From: Lachnospiraceae bacterium
GTDB lineage: Bacteria > Bacillota > Clostridia > Lachnospirales > Lachnospiraceae
Length of the DNA: 6,341 bases
NCBI GenBank assembly: GCA_022798035.1
Contig: JAAWLS010000148.1
Span: 1 to 6,341, forward strand
Direction of reading: 5' to 3'
Position 1 is the stretch's first letter. Each line of letters starts with the position of its first letter. The position numbers and the translations under genes are program-made. Below the pieces are notes generated by a model, which had not been told where the DNA came from, did no database searches, and saw nothing but the letters and a program-made list of their open reading frames with translations. This document shows positions 1-6,205 of this stretch, one piece after another.

Positions 1-1460
1 ATAGACAATCTCTGCTTCTGTCCGCCGGAAAGTTTAACGCCTCGCTGTCCGATATCCGTATCATACCCATCTGGCAGAGCCATGATAAATTCATGGGCAT
101 TGGCATTTTTAGCCGCCTCTATGATTTCTTCCCTAGTGGCATCTGGTTTTCCATAACGGATATTATCCATAACAGTTCCCACAAACAGGTACACATCCTG
201 CTGTACAATACCAATCTGGCTGCGCAGGCTTTTTAACGTCATATCCCGGATATCTTTGCCGTCGATTCTCACTGCACCGCTTGTCACGTCATAGAACCGC
301 GGAATCAAACTGCACAGCGTACTCTTTCCTGCACCGGAAGAGCCCACCAGAGCCATATAAGACCCTGCCTCCACTTCCAGATTGATGTGATTCAGCACAG
401 TCTCTGTGTTTTCTTCATAGTGGAAAGATACATTGTCAAAGGAAATATCTCCCTTCACATCCTTAAGCTCCACCGCATCTGGGGAATCTGAAATATCCGG
501 TTCAATAGCCATCATCTCCATGAAACGCTCATATCCAGTGTAGCCATTCTGGAACTGCTCTGTAAAGTTAATCAGCTTCTTCACTGGCTCTGTAAATGTA
601 TTGATATACAGCAGAAACGTAATCAAGTCCGTCACGTTTACCTGGTCGTAGGTAATCAATACCGCACCTGCCACCAGCACAACAATGGTAATCAGAGTAG
701 TCAGCGCTCCCAGCCCGGAATGGTACCCTGCCATGTAGACATAACTGTTCTTTTTAGCCGCCAGAAATCCCTGATTGCCCTCCTCAAACTTATCCATCTC
801 CTCCTCTTCGTTGGCAAAAGATTTTACCACACGGATGCCTGAGAGGTTGTCCTCAATCTGGCTGTTAATCTCTGCGATTTTTACCCTGTTGCGCTTAAAT
901 GCCCGTTTCATCCTGGTATTAAAATAGAGGGCATACACCAGCATAACAGGGACAAAGGCAAAAGCAATCATGGTAAGCTTCACATCAATATTGAGTAATA
1001 TAACGAAAGAACCCACGATTTTGATAATGGAAATCACCAAATCTTCCGGCCCATGGTGCAGAAGCTCGCTGATATCAAACAAGTCGCTGGTAATTCGTGA
1101 CATCAACTGTCCTACTTTCTGATTATTGAAGAAGGAAAAGGATAATTTCTGATAGTGGCCAAAAATTTCAGCTCTCATGTCGTATTCAATTTTGGCTCCC
1201 ATCACATGGCCATAATTGGAAATGAAATAGTTGCAGAAGCATTCCACCGCCACTAACCCCAGCATCAATACTCCCAGTCTAGCAATCTTATCCAAAGCGG
1301 CTCCTGCCTCCATGGTAATCACATGATTCGTAATATAACGTACAATCAAAGGAATCACTAATGTCACGCCTGCACCCAGAATTGCAAAAAACATGTCTGC
1401 AAGAAATAAAGGCAGGTACGGTTTATAATAAGATGCCATCTTTTTTAACTTATGCTCCAT
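1..1460 (-). CDS. ABC transporter, fused permease and ATP-binding protein (MsbA/LmrA-like half-exporter), 3' end cut by window
   Basis: This is a half-size ABC exporter expected to dimerise in the cytoplasmic membrane and use ATP to export an unidentified substrate. 486 codons are visible. Hydrophobic membrane segments lie near residues 15-40, 61-80, 140-158, 162-180, 250-270 and 275-288, which fits a six-helix type I exporter domain. The ATPase domain starts near residue 336. It shows Walker A GSSGAGKST (373-381), a Q-loop (IVQQD, 419-423) and the signature LSGGQKQRLS (477-486). Walker B, D-loop and H-loop fall beyond the left edge, so about 90-100 residues are probably missing. The ATG at 1458-1460 is chosen because AAAGGGG lies 6 bases upstream. 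The gene is transcribed away from the LUD gene. Such exporters often come in adjacent heterodimer pairs, and any partner would lie outside the window. Family is certain; substrate is unknown. Confidence 0.95.
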   Translation of the reverse strand, partial: MEHKLKKMASYYKPYLPLFLADMFFAILGAGVTLVIPLIVRYITNHVITMEAGAALDKIARLGVLMLGLVAVECFCNYFISNYGHVMGAKIEYDMRAEIFGHYQKLSFSFFNNQKVGQLMSRITSDLFDISELLHHGPEDLVISIIKIVGSFVILLNIDVKLTMIAFAFVPVMLVYALYFNTRMKRAFKRNRVKIAEINSQIEDNLSGIRVVKSFANEEEEMDKFEEGNQGFLAAKKNSYVYMAGYHSGLGALTTLITIVVLVAGAVLITYDQVNVTDLITFLLYINTFTEPVKKLINFTEQFQNGYTGYERFMEMMAIEPDISDSPDAVELKDVKGDISFDNVSFHYEENTETVLNHINLEVEAGSYMALVGSSGAGKSTLCSLIPRFYDVTSGAVRIDGKDIRDMTLKSLRSQIGIVQQDVYLFVGTVMDNIRYGKPDATREEIIEAAKNANAHEFIMALPDGYDTDIGQRGVKLSGGQKQRLS

Positions 1461-1500
1461 TAAAATCCCCTTTCTATTTTTTACTTGAAACCGATTTATA

Positions 1501-1528
1501 ATTATACCACAAAAATCCAGAATTTCAA
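1501..1528 (-). promoter_or_regulatory. Promoter for the ABC transporter gene
   Basis: On the minus strand TTGAAA (1523-1528) is separated by 16 bp from TATAAT (1501-1506). The bases just before the -10 box read TGG, so this is also an extended -10. It would start transcription about 35 bases before the ABC start codon. The match is close to the vegetative sigma consensus and points only at the ABC gene. Confidence 0.75.
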
Positions 1529-1554
1529 ATATTTTGCTCTCCTTAATTTCCACA

Positions 1555-1604
1555 GGAAAAAGGTGTAAAATCTCCGATAACGAAACAGATTTCACACCTT
1601 TTCC
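1555..1604. terminator. Bidirectional terminator-like hairpin between divergent genes
   Basis: The left arm GGAAAAAGGTGTAAAATCT (1555-1573) pairs with the right arm at 1587-1604 around a 13-base loop, with one mismatch (1567/1593) and one bulged A. The core stem GGTGT..ACACC is flanked by runs of A on the left and T on the right, so either strand gives a stem followed by a U tract; a further T5 lies at 1607-1611. The odd pair is A-C in plus-strand RNA but a U-G wobble in minus-strand RNA, so the fold is slightly better for leftward transcription. It sits upstream of both genes' promoters, so it cannot terminate either of them. It would block stray transcription passing through the gap. Confidence 0.55.
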
Positions 1605-1641
1605 AATTTTTCATTCTTTTATTTTATCGACTTCTGTAAGA

Positions 1642-1668
1642 TTAACACCTAAACTTGTAAACTATAAT
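1642..1668 (+). promoter_or_regulatory. Candidate promoter for the LUD-domain gene
   Basis: A perfect TATAAT lies at 1663-1668, and TTAACA (5 of 6 to consensus) lies at 1642-1647. The 15-bp spacer is shorter than ideal. Transcription would begin near 1675 and leave a leader of about 60 bases before the ATG at 1737. A second, weaker -10-like box TAAAAT at 1698-1703 has no matching -35. Confidence 0.45.
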
Positions 1669-1718
1669 GTTGTAATTTCCCCAAATCAATGATAGGATAA
1701 AATTGTCAAACACCTAAA
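1644..1718 (+). repeat. 10-bp direct repeat AACACCTAAA around the LUD gene promoter
   Basis: The same ten bases occur at 1644-1653 and again at 1709-1718, 65 bp apart. The first copy overlaps the candidate -35 box and the second lies just before the ribosome site of the LUD gene. The spacing is about six helical turns, which would suit a dimeric regulator binding two half sites, but chance repetition in AT-rich DNA is not excluded. Confidence 0.4.
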
Positions 1719-1736
1719 AAGAAAGGAGATATTTCT

Positions 1737-2375
1737 ATGAATCCAACTGATATTTATTACGAGCATCTTGCCTCTATTACAATGAAAAATTTAGAAAAAC
1801 GTCACTTTGAATGCCACTACTGTAAAACTGCCAAAGAGGCCGTTGACCTCGCGTCAGAGATGGTAACGCCTGGAAGCACCGTTTCCTTCGGCGGTTCTGT
1901 CACACTGGCTGATACTGGTATGGCTGATATTTTAAGACATCGGGAAGACATTACCCTTCTGGACAGAAAGAAAGCCGCCTCACCAGAAGAAACTGCTGAG
2001 ATTTGTCTGAAAGCTCTTGGCGCTGATTACTATTTTATGAGCACCAGCGCCATCACCATCGACGGAGAATTATATAACATTGACGGCAATGGAAACCGCA
2101 TGGCCGCTCTCATCTACGGCCCCAAAAATGTGATTATCCTGGCCGGAATGAACAAGGTAGTTCCCACTTTGGAAGATGCCGCTTCCCGTACCCGCAACCT
2201 GGCGGCTCCCCAGAATGCTATCCGGCTGGACAAAAAAACACCCTGCGTTTCCACCGGGGTCTGCGCAGACTGCCTAAGCCCAGACTGCATCTGCTCTCAC
2301 ACAGTTATCACCAGACGAAGCGCACCTGCAAACCGGATTAAGATTATTTTGATTGGAGAATCTTTGGGCTATTAA
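1737..2375 (+). CDS. LUD-domain protein (LutC/YkgG-related, 'lactate utilization protein')
   Basis: This is a 212-residue soluble protein of the LUD (formerly DUF162) superfamily. LutB and LutC of the lactate oxidation complex belong to this family, but many clostridial members are stand-alone and of unknown function. Visible family landmarks are FGGS (51-54), DGELYNIDGNGNR (109-121) and GPKNVIILAGMNKVV (128-142). The C-terminal part carries a cysteine cluster C170-x5-C176-x2-C179-x4-C184-x-C186, which could hold a metal or iron-sulfur centre. The start is supported by AAAGGAG at 1722-1728, 8 bases before the ATG. No lutA or lutB lies beside it, so the lactate role is only a family label. It stands alone on the plus strand, between the divergent ABC gene and the convergent scpB. 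Family assignment is firm; the reaction is unknown. Confidence 0.9.
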   Translation: MNPTDIYYEHLASITMKNLEKRHFECHYCKTAKEAVDLASEMVTPGSTVSFGGSVTLADTGMADILRHREDITLLDRKKAASPEETAEICLKALGADYYFMSTSAITIDGELYNIDGNGNRMAALIYGPKNVIILAGMNKVVPTLEDAASRTRNLAAPQNAIRLDKKTPCVSTGVCADCLSPDCICSHTVITRRSAPANRIKIILIGESLGY

Positions 2376-2404
2376 TTGAAGCAGAATATCTTTTCTACAT
2401 AATA

Positions 2405-2494
2405 GAGCTGTTACAACATGCAGACTCCCGTGAGACATGCCGCAGAGGTTGTAGTTCTTATCCTGCTGCATAATTCTGCATTTTGTGACAGCTC
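2405..2494. repeat. 90-nt nested inverted repeat, possible structured RNA or repeat element
   Basis: GAGCTGTTACAA (2405-2416) pairs with TTGTGACAGCTC (2483-2494). After one C-T mismatch, ATGCAGA (2418-2424) pairs with TCTGCAT (2475-2481), giving a 20-position closing stem with one mismatch. Inside it, ATGCCGCAG (2437-2445) pairs with CTGCTGCAT (2463-2471) with one mismatch, and CTC/GAG (2425-2427, 2432-2434) can form a tiny hairpin. The one irregular outer pair (2412/2487) is U-G in plus-strand RNA but A-C in minus-strand RNA, which favours a function in the LUD gene's 3' UTR. No U tract follows on either strand, so it is not a standard terminator. It fills most of the gap between the convergent LUD and scpB genes. 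Confidence 0.65.
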
Positions 2495-2500
2495 CATCTT

Positions 2501-3070
2501 CTATACATTTAGTTTTACATTCATTTCTTCCTCTGCCTGCTGTTTGAATTCTTCTAGCTGTTCCTGATTCAGCACCGGAAGCTCCTCTATGGATTGTACG
2601 CCAAAGCTCCTCAGGAAATCCTCTGTCGTTCCAAACAGCAGCGGTCTGCCTGGCGCATCCAGTCTTCCCAGCTCACAGACCAAATTGTACTCCACCAGTT
2701 TGTTGACGGCATGGGAACAGGAAACTCCCCGGATTTTCTCGATTTCCAATTTGGTAATGGGCTGCTTGTAAGCAATGATTGAGAGCGTCTCCAACAGCAC
2801 GTCCGTCATCATATGGCGCTTTGGCTGTTTTGCAATTTTTATCAGATATTCGTATGTATCTTTTTTCGTACACAACTGAACGGCATTCTCAATTTCCATC
2901 ATCTCAATTCCACGGTTCTCTGCCTCATACCGCTGTTTCATATTGGTAAGAATTTTTTGAACTTCCTCCTGGCTGATTTCTAAGACCTCCGCCAGCCTGG
3001 CGATTTCCACTGACTCTCCCATGGCAAAGAGAATCCCCTCTATGACCGCCTCACATTTTTCTTCTTTCAT
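2501..3070 (-). CDS. scpB: Segregation and condensation protein B
   Basis: ScpB works as a dimer with the kleisin ScpA and the SMC ATPase to form the bacterial condensin complex that compacts and segregates the nucleoid. The 189-residue length is normal. The protein is built of two winged-helix domains. Family landmarks are ETLSIIAYKQPIT (94-106), RGVSCSHAV (114-122) and GRLDAPGRPLLFGTT (135-149). A glutamate- and glutamine-rich tail follows residue 160. The start is the ATG at 3068-3070, with AAGGAG at 3076-3081 five bases upstream. That ribosome site overlaps the scpA stop codon, and only 9 bases separate the two genes, so they are translationally close and co-transcribed. It is the last gene of the operon and runs toward the nested palindrome at 2405-2494. 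Identity is very secure. Confidence 0.97.
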   Translation of the reverse strand: MKEEKCEAVIEGILFAMGESVEIARLAEVLEISQEEVQKILTNMKQRYEAENRGIEMMEIENAVQLCTKKDTYEYLIKIAKQPKRHMMTDVLLETLSIIAYKQPITKLEIEKIRGVSCSHAVNKLVEYNLVCELGRLDAPGRPLLFGTTEDFLRSFGVQSIEELPVLNQEQLEEFKQQAEEEMNVKLNV

Positions 3071-3079
3071 ACTGACTCC

Positions 3080-3841
3080 TTATGCCGGCATCTGACTGCC
3101 TTCTCGATTGGAAAAGATAATAATGTCATCAAAAATACATTCCTGCGAAATATGTATTTTCCCCGTTTTCATCAATTCCAGAAGAGACAGGAATGTGACA
3201 ATAATCTCCATTTTGCTGCTCTGTGCCTCTAACAGCCCCCGAAAACTAAACTGGCTGTGGGCAGCGGCATATTCTTCCAAATATCGGGTGCGCTCCTCCA
3301 GAGAAACTTCTTCTTTCTCAATCTTTCCAAACCTGGAACGGATAGGGTCAATCTTATCCTCCTGCTTTCTCATAACAGATTTAAACACCGCATTGAGTTT
3401 CCGCAAAGTCACTTCCGACATCAATTCCTGCAAATCCACAGGCTCCTCATACTGCCTGACTTCCTCCGGAATCGTAGGAGCTTTGAATAAGACCCGCTGC
3501 GCGTCAATCTGTCGGTCTTTCAGCTCATAGGACATGCACTTGTACATTTTATACTCCAGAAGTTTTTGTACCAGCTCCGCCCTCGGGTCCTCCTCTTCTT
3601 CCTCTATCTCCTCTTTGGGAAGCAGCATTCTGGACTTGATGTCTAACAGCGTAGCCGCCATCACCAGGAACTCACTAACTACATTTAAATCCTGGCGTTT
3701 CATCTCATTGATGTACTCCATATATTGATTCGTAATTTCCACGATGGGAATATCGTAAATATTCACTTTATTTTTCTCTAACAGGTGCAAGAGCAAATCC
3801 AAAGGTCCTTCAAATACCTGAAGTTTCACTGTCAAATCCAT
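3080..3841 (-). CDS. scpA: Segregation and condensation protein A (kleisin)
   Basis: ScpA is the kleisin subunit that links the heads of an SMC dimer and carries a ScpB dimer in the cytoplasmic condensin complex. From the ATG at 3839-3841 it is 253 residues long, typical for the family. The N-terminal SMC-neck-binding domain starts with FEGPLDLLLHLL (10-21), followed by the conserved IKSRMLLP (68-75). Residues 77-84 form an acidic run. The middle (about 120-200) is a charged linker that should contain the ScpB-binding segment. The C-terminal winged helix (about 207-243) ends in CIFDDIIIF. The reading frame extends ten codons further to a TTG at 3871, but GGGAGG lies five bases before the inner ATG and the family begins there, so the shorter start is preferred. 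It is first in an operon with scpB. Confidence 0.96.
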   Translation of the reverse strand: MDLTVKLQVFEGPLDLLLHLLEKNKVNIYDIPIVEITNQYMEYINEMKRQDLNVVSEFLVMAATLLDIKSRMLLPKEEIEEEEEDPRAELVQKLLEYKMYKCMSYELKDRQIDAQRVLFKAPTIPEEVRQYEEPVDLQELMSEVTLRKLNAVFKSVMRKQEDKIDPIRSRFGKIEKEEVSLEERTRYLEEYAAAHSQFSFRGLLEAQSSKMEIIVTFLSLLELMKTGKIHISQECIFDDIIIFSNREGSQMPA

Positions 3842-3846
3842 GTTTT

Positions 3847-3852
3847 CCTCCC
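3847..3852 (-). promoter_or_regulatory. Ribosome binding site that sets the scpA start
   Basis: GGGAGG on the minus strand lies five bases before the ATG at 3841. It falls inside the longer TTG-started reading frame, where it would encode part of a short extension with no family match. This makes 3841 the better start than 3871. Confidence 0.85.
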
Positions 3853-3914
3853 ACAGTGTCAGCAATCTCAAAGATATTGCTTTTCTTTACAGTCTCAAAA
3901 CAACGCTATTACCT

Positions 3915-3943
3915 ATTCTACCTTTATCTCCTGCTTTTTTCAA
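3915..3943 (-). promoter_or_regulatory. Promoter for the scpA-scpB operon
   Basis: On the minus strand TTGAAA (3938-3943) and TAGAAT (3915-3920) are separated by exactly 17 bp, each one mismatch from the vegetative consensus. Transcription would start near 3908 and leave a leader of about 65-70 bases before the scpA ATG. A weaker second candidate is an extended -10, TGC followed by TATAAA, at 3981-3989 without a recognisable -35. Confidence 0.75.
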
Positions 3944-4038
3944 GAAAAATTTGTAGACATTTCGGTTGAAAGAACATCATTTTATAGCAAGGTCATCTGC
4001 AAAGCAGCTGGAAAACGTTAAAGATTCCTTTGAGAACA

Positions 4039-4056
4039 GCATAGTCTGAACTATGC
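4039..4056 (-). terminator. Short perfect hairpin after the phosphoesterase stop codon, weak terminator candidate
   Basis: GCATAGT and ACTATGC form a perfect 7-bp stem with a 4-base loop, beginning 6 bases beyond the phosphoesterase stop codon. No T-rich tract follows on the minus strand, so it is more likely to protect an mRNA 3' end or assist pausing than to be a strong intrinsic terminator. Some phosphoesterase transcripts may therefore read through into scpA. Confidence 0.35.
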
Positions 4057-4062
4057 GCTGCG

Positions 4063-4950
4063 TTACTGTTCGGGCAAAAATATGACGCTTAACAGTTCCG
4101 CTCTGTTAAAAATCCGAATGTGAAATGTATGGGTTCCAAGTCCTCGGCTGACAATCACGCTCTTTCCCTCCGCCTGAAATTGTCCCACATCATATTTGGG
4201 AAACCAAGTGAACTGCGGAGAAATGATACTTCCAATTCCTGGAATCCGAATCAAACCTCCGTGATTGTGTCCACAGAATGTCACATCTGCTCCCCAGTGG
4301 ATATAATCCTCGGCATAAGCTGGATTGTGAGCCAAAAGAATTTGAAAAAGTTCTTTTTTCTGTGCCGGAAGATGATGATTCAGATAATTTTGCTCCAGCG
4401 GCGCAATTCTGCCTTTTTCGTAATAGTCAAGTTCCAGCTCCAGAGCAGACAGCTGAACTCTGTTTTGTCCCAACAGGATTTCTCTGCTCTCCGTCTCCAT
4501 AACCGTCACTCCTGACGCCTTCACTTTGTCCATATATTCCACAAACAGAGGATGATTGATTTTTTCCGGCTCCCGCAGACGGCTCTCATGATTTCCGTAG
4601 CTGTAATACACAGGAGCAATTTTCACAAGGTCCTGCAGCGTCTGCAGCGCTGTCTCAAAAGTTTCGCTGTCTCTGGACACCAGCATATCACCTGGAATCA
4701 GAATTGCCTGGGGTTTCAAATTCTCCACTGCTCTTAAAAGTTTCTCATTTTCTCTACCGTAAGAAAATCCATGTAAATCAGACAAAACTGCCACGCAGGC
4801 CTGCTCTTTGATTTTCGGTGAAGCAACACGATACTTCGTCACCTTAAATTTTGTCAGTTCCCACTTCTGCCACAAAACATAGCAGAGAATCATTAATATT
4901 ATCAGAATGAAAATCACCATTTCTTTTGCCTTTCTCCTGTTTCCAAGCAT
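4063..4950 (-). CDS. Membrane-anchored metallophosphoesterase (calcineurin-like, YkuE-type)
   Basis: This is a binuclear-metal phosphoesterase of the calcineurin-like superfamily, 295 residues from the ATG at 4948-4950. A basic start (NRRKAK, 4-9) precedes one hydrophobic helix (about 11-27), so the enzyme is probably tethered with its catalytic domain outside the cytoplasmic membrane. The metal and catalytic motifs are all present: SDLH with D58 and H60, GD at 87-88, GNHE at 119-122, AHNP with H208, and GHNHGG at 227-232. The C-terminal GLGTHTFHIRIFNRAEL (271-287) is typical of the YkuE-like branch, some members of which act on lipid or nucleotide phosphates; the substrate here cannot be told. 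The start is uncertain: a TTG at 4959 adds three codons, while an ATG at 4920 has AGGAG and AAAGG upstream but would remove the basic residues before the helix. It is divergent from the carboxypeptidase gene. Confidence 0.92.
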   Translation of the reverse strand: MLGNRRKAKEMVIFILIILMILCYVLWQKWELTKFKVTKYRVASPKIKEQACVAVLSDLHGFSYGRENEKLLRAVENLKPQAILIPGDMLVSRDSETFETALQTLQDLVKIAPVYYSYGNHESRLREPEKINHPLFVEYMDKVKASGVTVMETESREILLGQNRVQLSALELELDYYEKGRIAPLEQNYLNHHLPAQKKELFQILLAHNPAYAEDYIHWGADVTFCGHNHGGLIRIPGIGSIISPQFTWFPKYDVGQFQAEGKSVIVSRGLGTHTFHIRIFNRAELLSVIFLPEQ

Positions 4951-5001
4951 ATTATACAAGCACTTCGATTAAACTATTATATAACATTTGGAGGTTATGA
5001 T
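4951..5001. promoter_or_regulatory. Compact divergent promoter region, phosphoesterase and carboxypeptidase
   Basis: This AT-rich gap must hold start signals for two opposed genes. On the minus strand TATAAT occurs at 4951-4956 and again at 4976-4981; on the plus strand TATTAT (4975-4980) and TATAAC (4980-4985) are -10-like. None has a convincing -35 at normal spacing. The overlapping -10 boxes suggest the two promoters may compete for polymerase. GGAGG at 4990-4994, seven bases before the ATG at 5002, is the ribosome site of the carboxypeptidase gene. Confidence 0.5.
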
Positions 5002-6180
5002 ATGCATTGTATCTTGTCTTTTTTACTATCTGCCTGTCTGCTGTTCTCCTCCCTGCTTCCCAACTCAGACACAGCTCCAACAGAACAGACGCCGACAGAC
5101 GAAATCACAGTTTCTGCGCCATCCGCAGTGCTGATGGAAAGCTCCACCGGCCAGATTATCTACGAAAAGGAATCCAATACCTCCCTTCATCCTGCCAGCA
5201 TCACGAAAATCATGACTATGATTCTGATTTTTGACGCGCTGGACGAAGGAAAAATTTCTCTGGAGGACACAGTAACCGTATCGGAATACGCTGCCAGCAT
5301 GGGCGGTTCCCAGGTCTTTTTGGAGCCTGGAGAAACCCAGACGGTGGAGACCATGCTGAAATGTATCTCTGTGGCTAGTGCGAACGACGCCTGTGTGGCC
5401 ATGGCGGAGCACATCTGGGGCAGTGAACAGGAATTTGTCAATCAGATGAACAAACGGGCCAAAGGACTTGGCATGGAAAACACAAACTTTGTCAACTGCT
5501 GCGGCCTAGATGCAGAAGGACATATGACCACGGCCCGCGATGTGGCCCTTATGTCCCGGGAGCTGATTACCAAATACCCCCAGATTCACGACTACTGCAC
5601 TATCTGGATGGAAAATATCACCCATGTAACCAAAAGAGGCTCCTCGGAATTCGGCCTCACCAACACCAACAAATTAATCCGCCAGTATCAATATGCCACC
5701 GGATTAAAAACAGGCTCTACCTCCCAGGCAAAATTCTGTGTGTCTGCCACTGCTAAAAAGGATGGATTGGAGTTGATTGCCGTCATCATGGCGGCGCCAG
5801 ACCACAAAGTCCGCTTCAAAGACGCCACCGCTCTGTTAAATTATGGATTTGGAAAATGCCAGGTGTACAAAGACGAAAATAAAGATAAACTTCCCAGCCT
5901 CGCCATTCAGGGAGGAGTGGAAGAAAGTTCTCCCCTGGCCTATGAGTCCGAGTTTACATATCTCGATACTGCAGGTTCTGATTTGTCTGCAGTCACCAAA
6001 GAACTAGAGCTTCCTACATCGGTCAAAGCTCCCGTGAAAAAGGGGCAGACTGCCGGAAAAGTCATCTACAAATTAAATAAACAAGAGATTGGCTCCGTCA
6101 ACCTGCTGTTTGTCAACAACGTGGAGAAAGCTCTATTCAAAGACTATTTTCTAAAAACGCTGGAGCAGTTTTTTCTGTAA
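5002..6180 (+). CDS. D-alanyl-D-alanine carboxypeptidase, S11 family (DacF/PBP5-like)
   Basis: This penicillin-binding enzyme removes the terminal D-alanine from peptidoglycan pentapeptides outside the cell and so limits cross-linking. It has 392 residues, normal for the family. The active-site motifs are all intact: SITK (66-69, nucleophile S66), SAN (126-128) and KTG (236-238). A smaller beta-rich C-terminal domain (PBP5_C type) follows from about residue 295 to 370, and the tail KALFKDYFLKTLEQFF (376-391) looks like the amphipathic membrane-binding helix of the group. The N-terminal hydrophobic stretch (3-20) is export-like but has no lysine or arginine before it, and it contains LSAC (9-12), a possible lipobox. 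The mature part has seven cysteines. The start is fixed by GGAGG seven bases upstream. Paralogues such as DacF and DacB serve sporulation; which role applies here is not visible. Confidence 0.95.
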   Translation: MHCILSFLLSACLLFSSLLPNSDTAPTEQTPTDEITVSAPSAVLMESSTGQIIYEKESNTSLHPASITKIMTMILIFDALDEGKISLEDTVTVSEYAASMGGSQVFLEPGETQTVETMLKCISVASANDACVAMAEHIWGSEQEFVNQMNKRAKGLGMENTNFVNCCGLDAEGHMTTARDVALMSRELITKYPQIHDYCTIWMENITHVTKRGSSEFGLTNTNKLIRQYQYATGLKTGSTSQAKFCVSATAKKDGLELIAVIMAAPDHKVRFKDATALLNYGFGKCQVYKDENKDKLPSLAIQGGVEESSPLAYESEFTYLDTAGSDLSAVTKELELPTSVKAPVKKGQTAGKVIYKLNKQEIGSVNLLFVNNVEKALFKDYFLKTLEQFFL

Positions 6181-6205
6181 TGCAGACCTTGCTCTTTGTC
6201 ATTCC

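Noticed and set aside
1655..1676. Rex-type redox operator upstream of the LUD gene
   Set aside because: TTGTAA occurs twice, but in direct rather than inverted orientation, so the palindromic Rex pattern is absent.
2274..2471. 65-codon minus-strand open frame overlapping the end of the LUD gene and the nested palindrome
   Set aside because: It lacks a good ribosome site, overlaps the LUD gene antisense, and half of it lies in the inverted repeat. It is best read as a by-product of that structure. If the repeat is dispersed, the same false protein would recur in other genomes.
2405..2494. Integron attC site
   Set aside because: The length and hairpin shape invite the idea, but the ends do not fit the RYYYAAC / GTTRRRY core sites and no integrase or cassette is present.
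2391..2508. Target-site duplication around the nested palindrome
   Set aside because: TTCTACAT on the left and TTCTATACAT on the right look alike but differ by a two-base insertion and do not abut the palindrome, so they do not prove transposition.
3108..3530. 140-codon plus-strand open frame inside scpA
   Set aside because: Antisense to a clearly conserved gene, with serine- and leucine-rich content typical of reverse-strand shadows and no ribosome site.
3785..4021. 78-codon plus-strand open frame across the scpA promoter region
   Set aside because: It overlaps the start of scpA and its promoter, has no ribosome site, and has no protein-like domain.
5065..5412. 115-codon minus-strand open frame inside the carboxypeptidase gene
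   Set aside because: Antisense shadow of the region encoding SITK and SAN; histidine- and arginine-rich composition with no recognisable domain.
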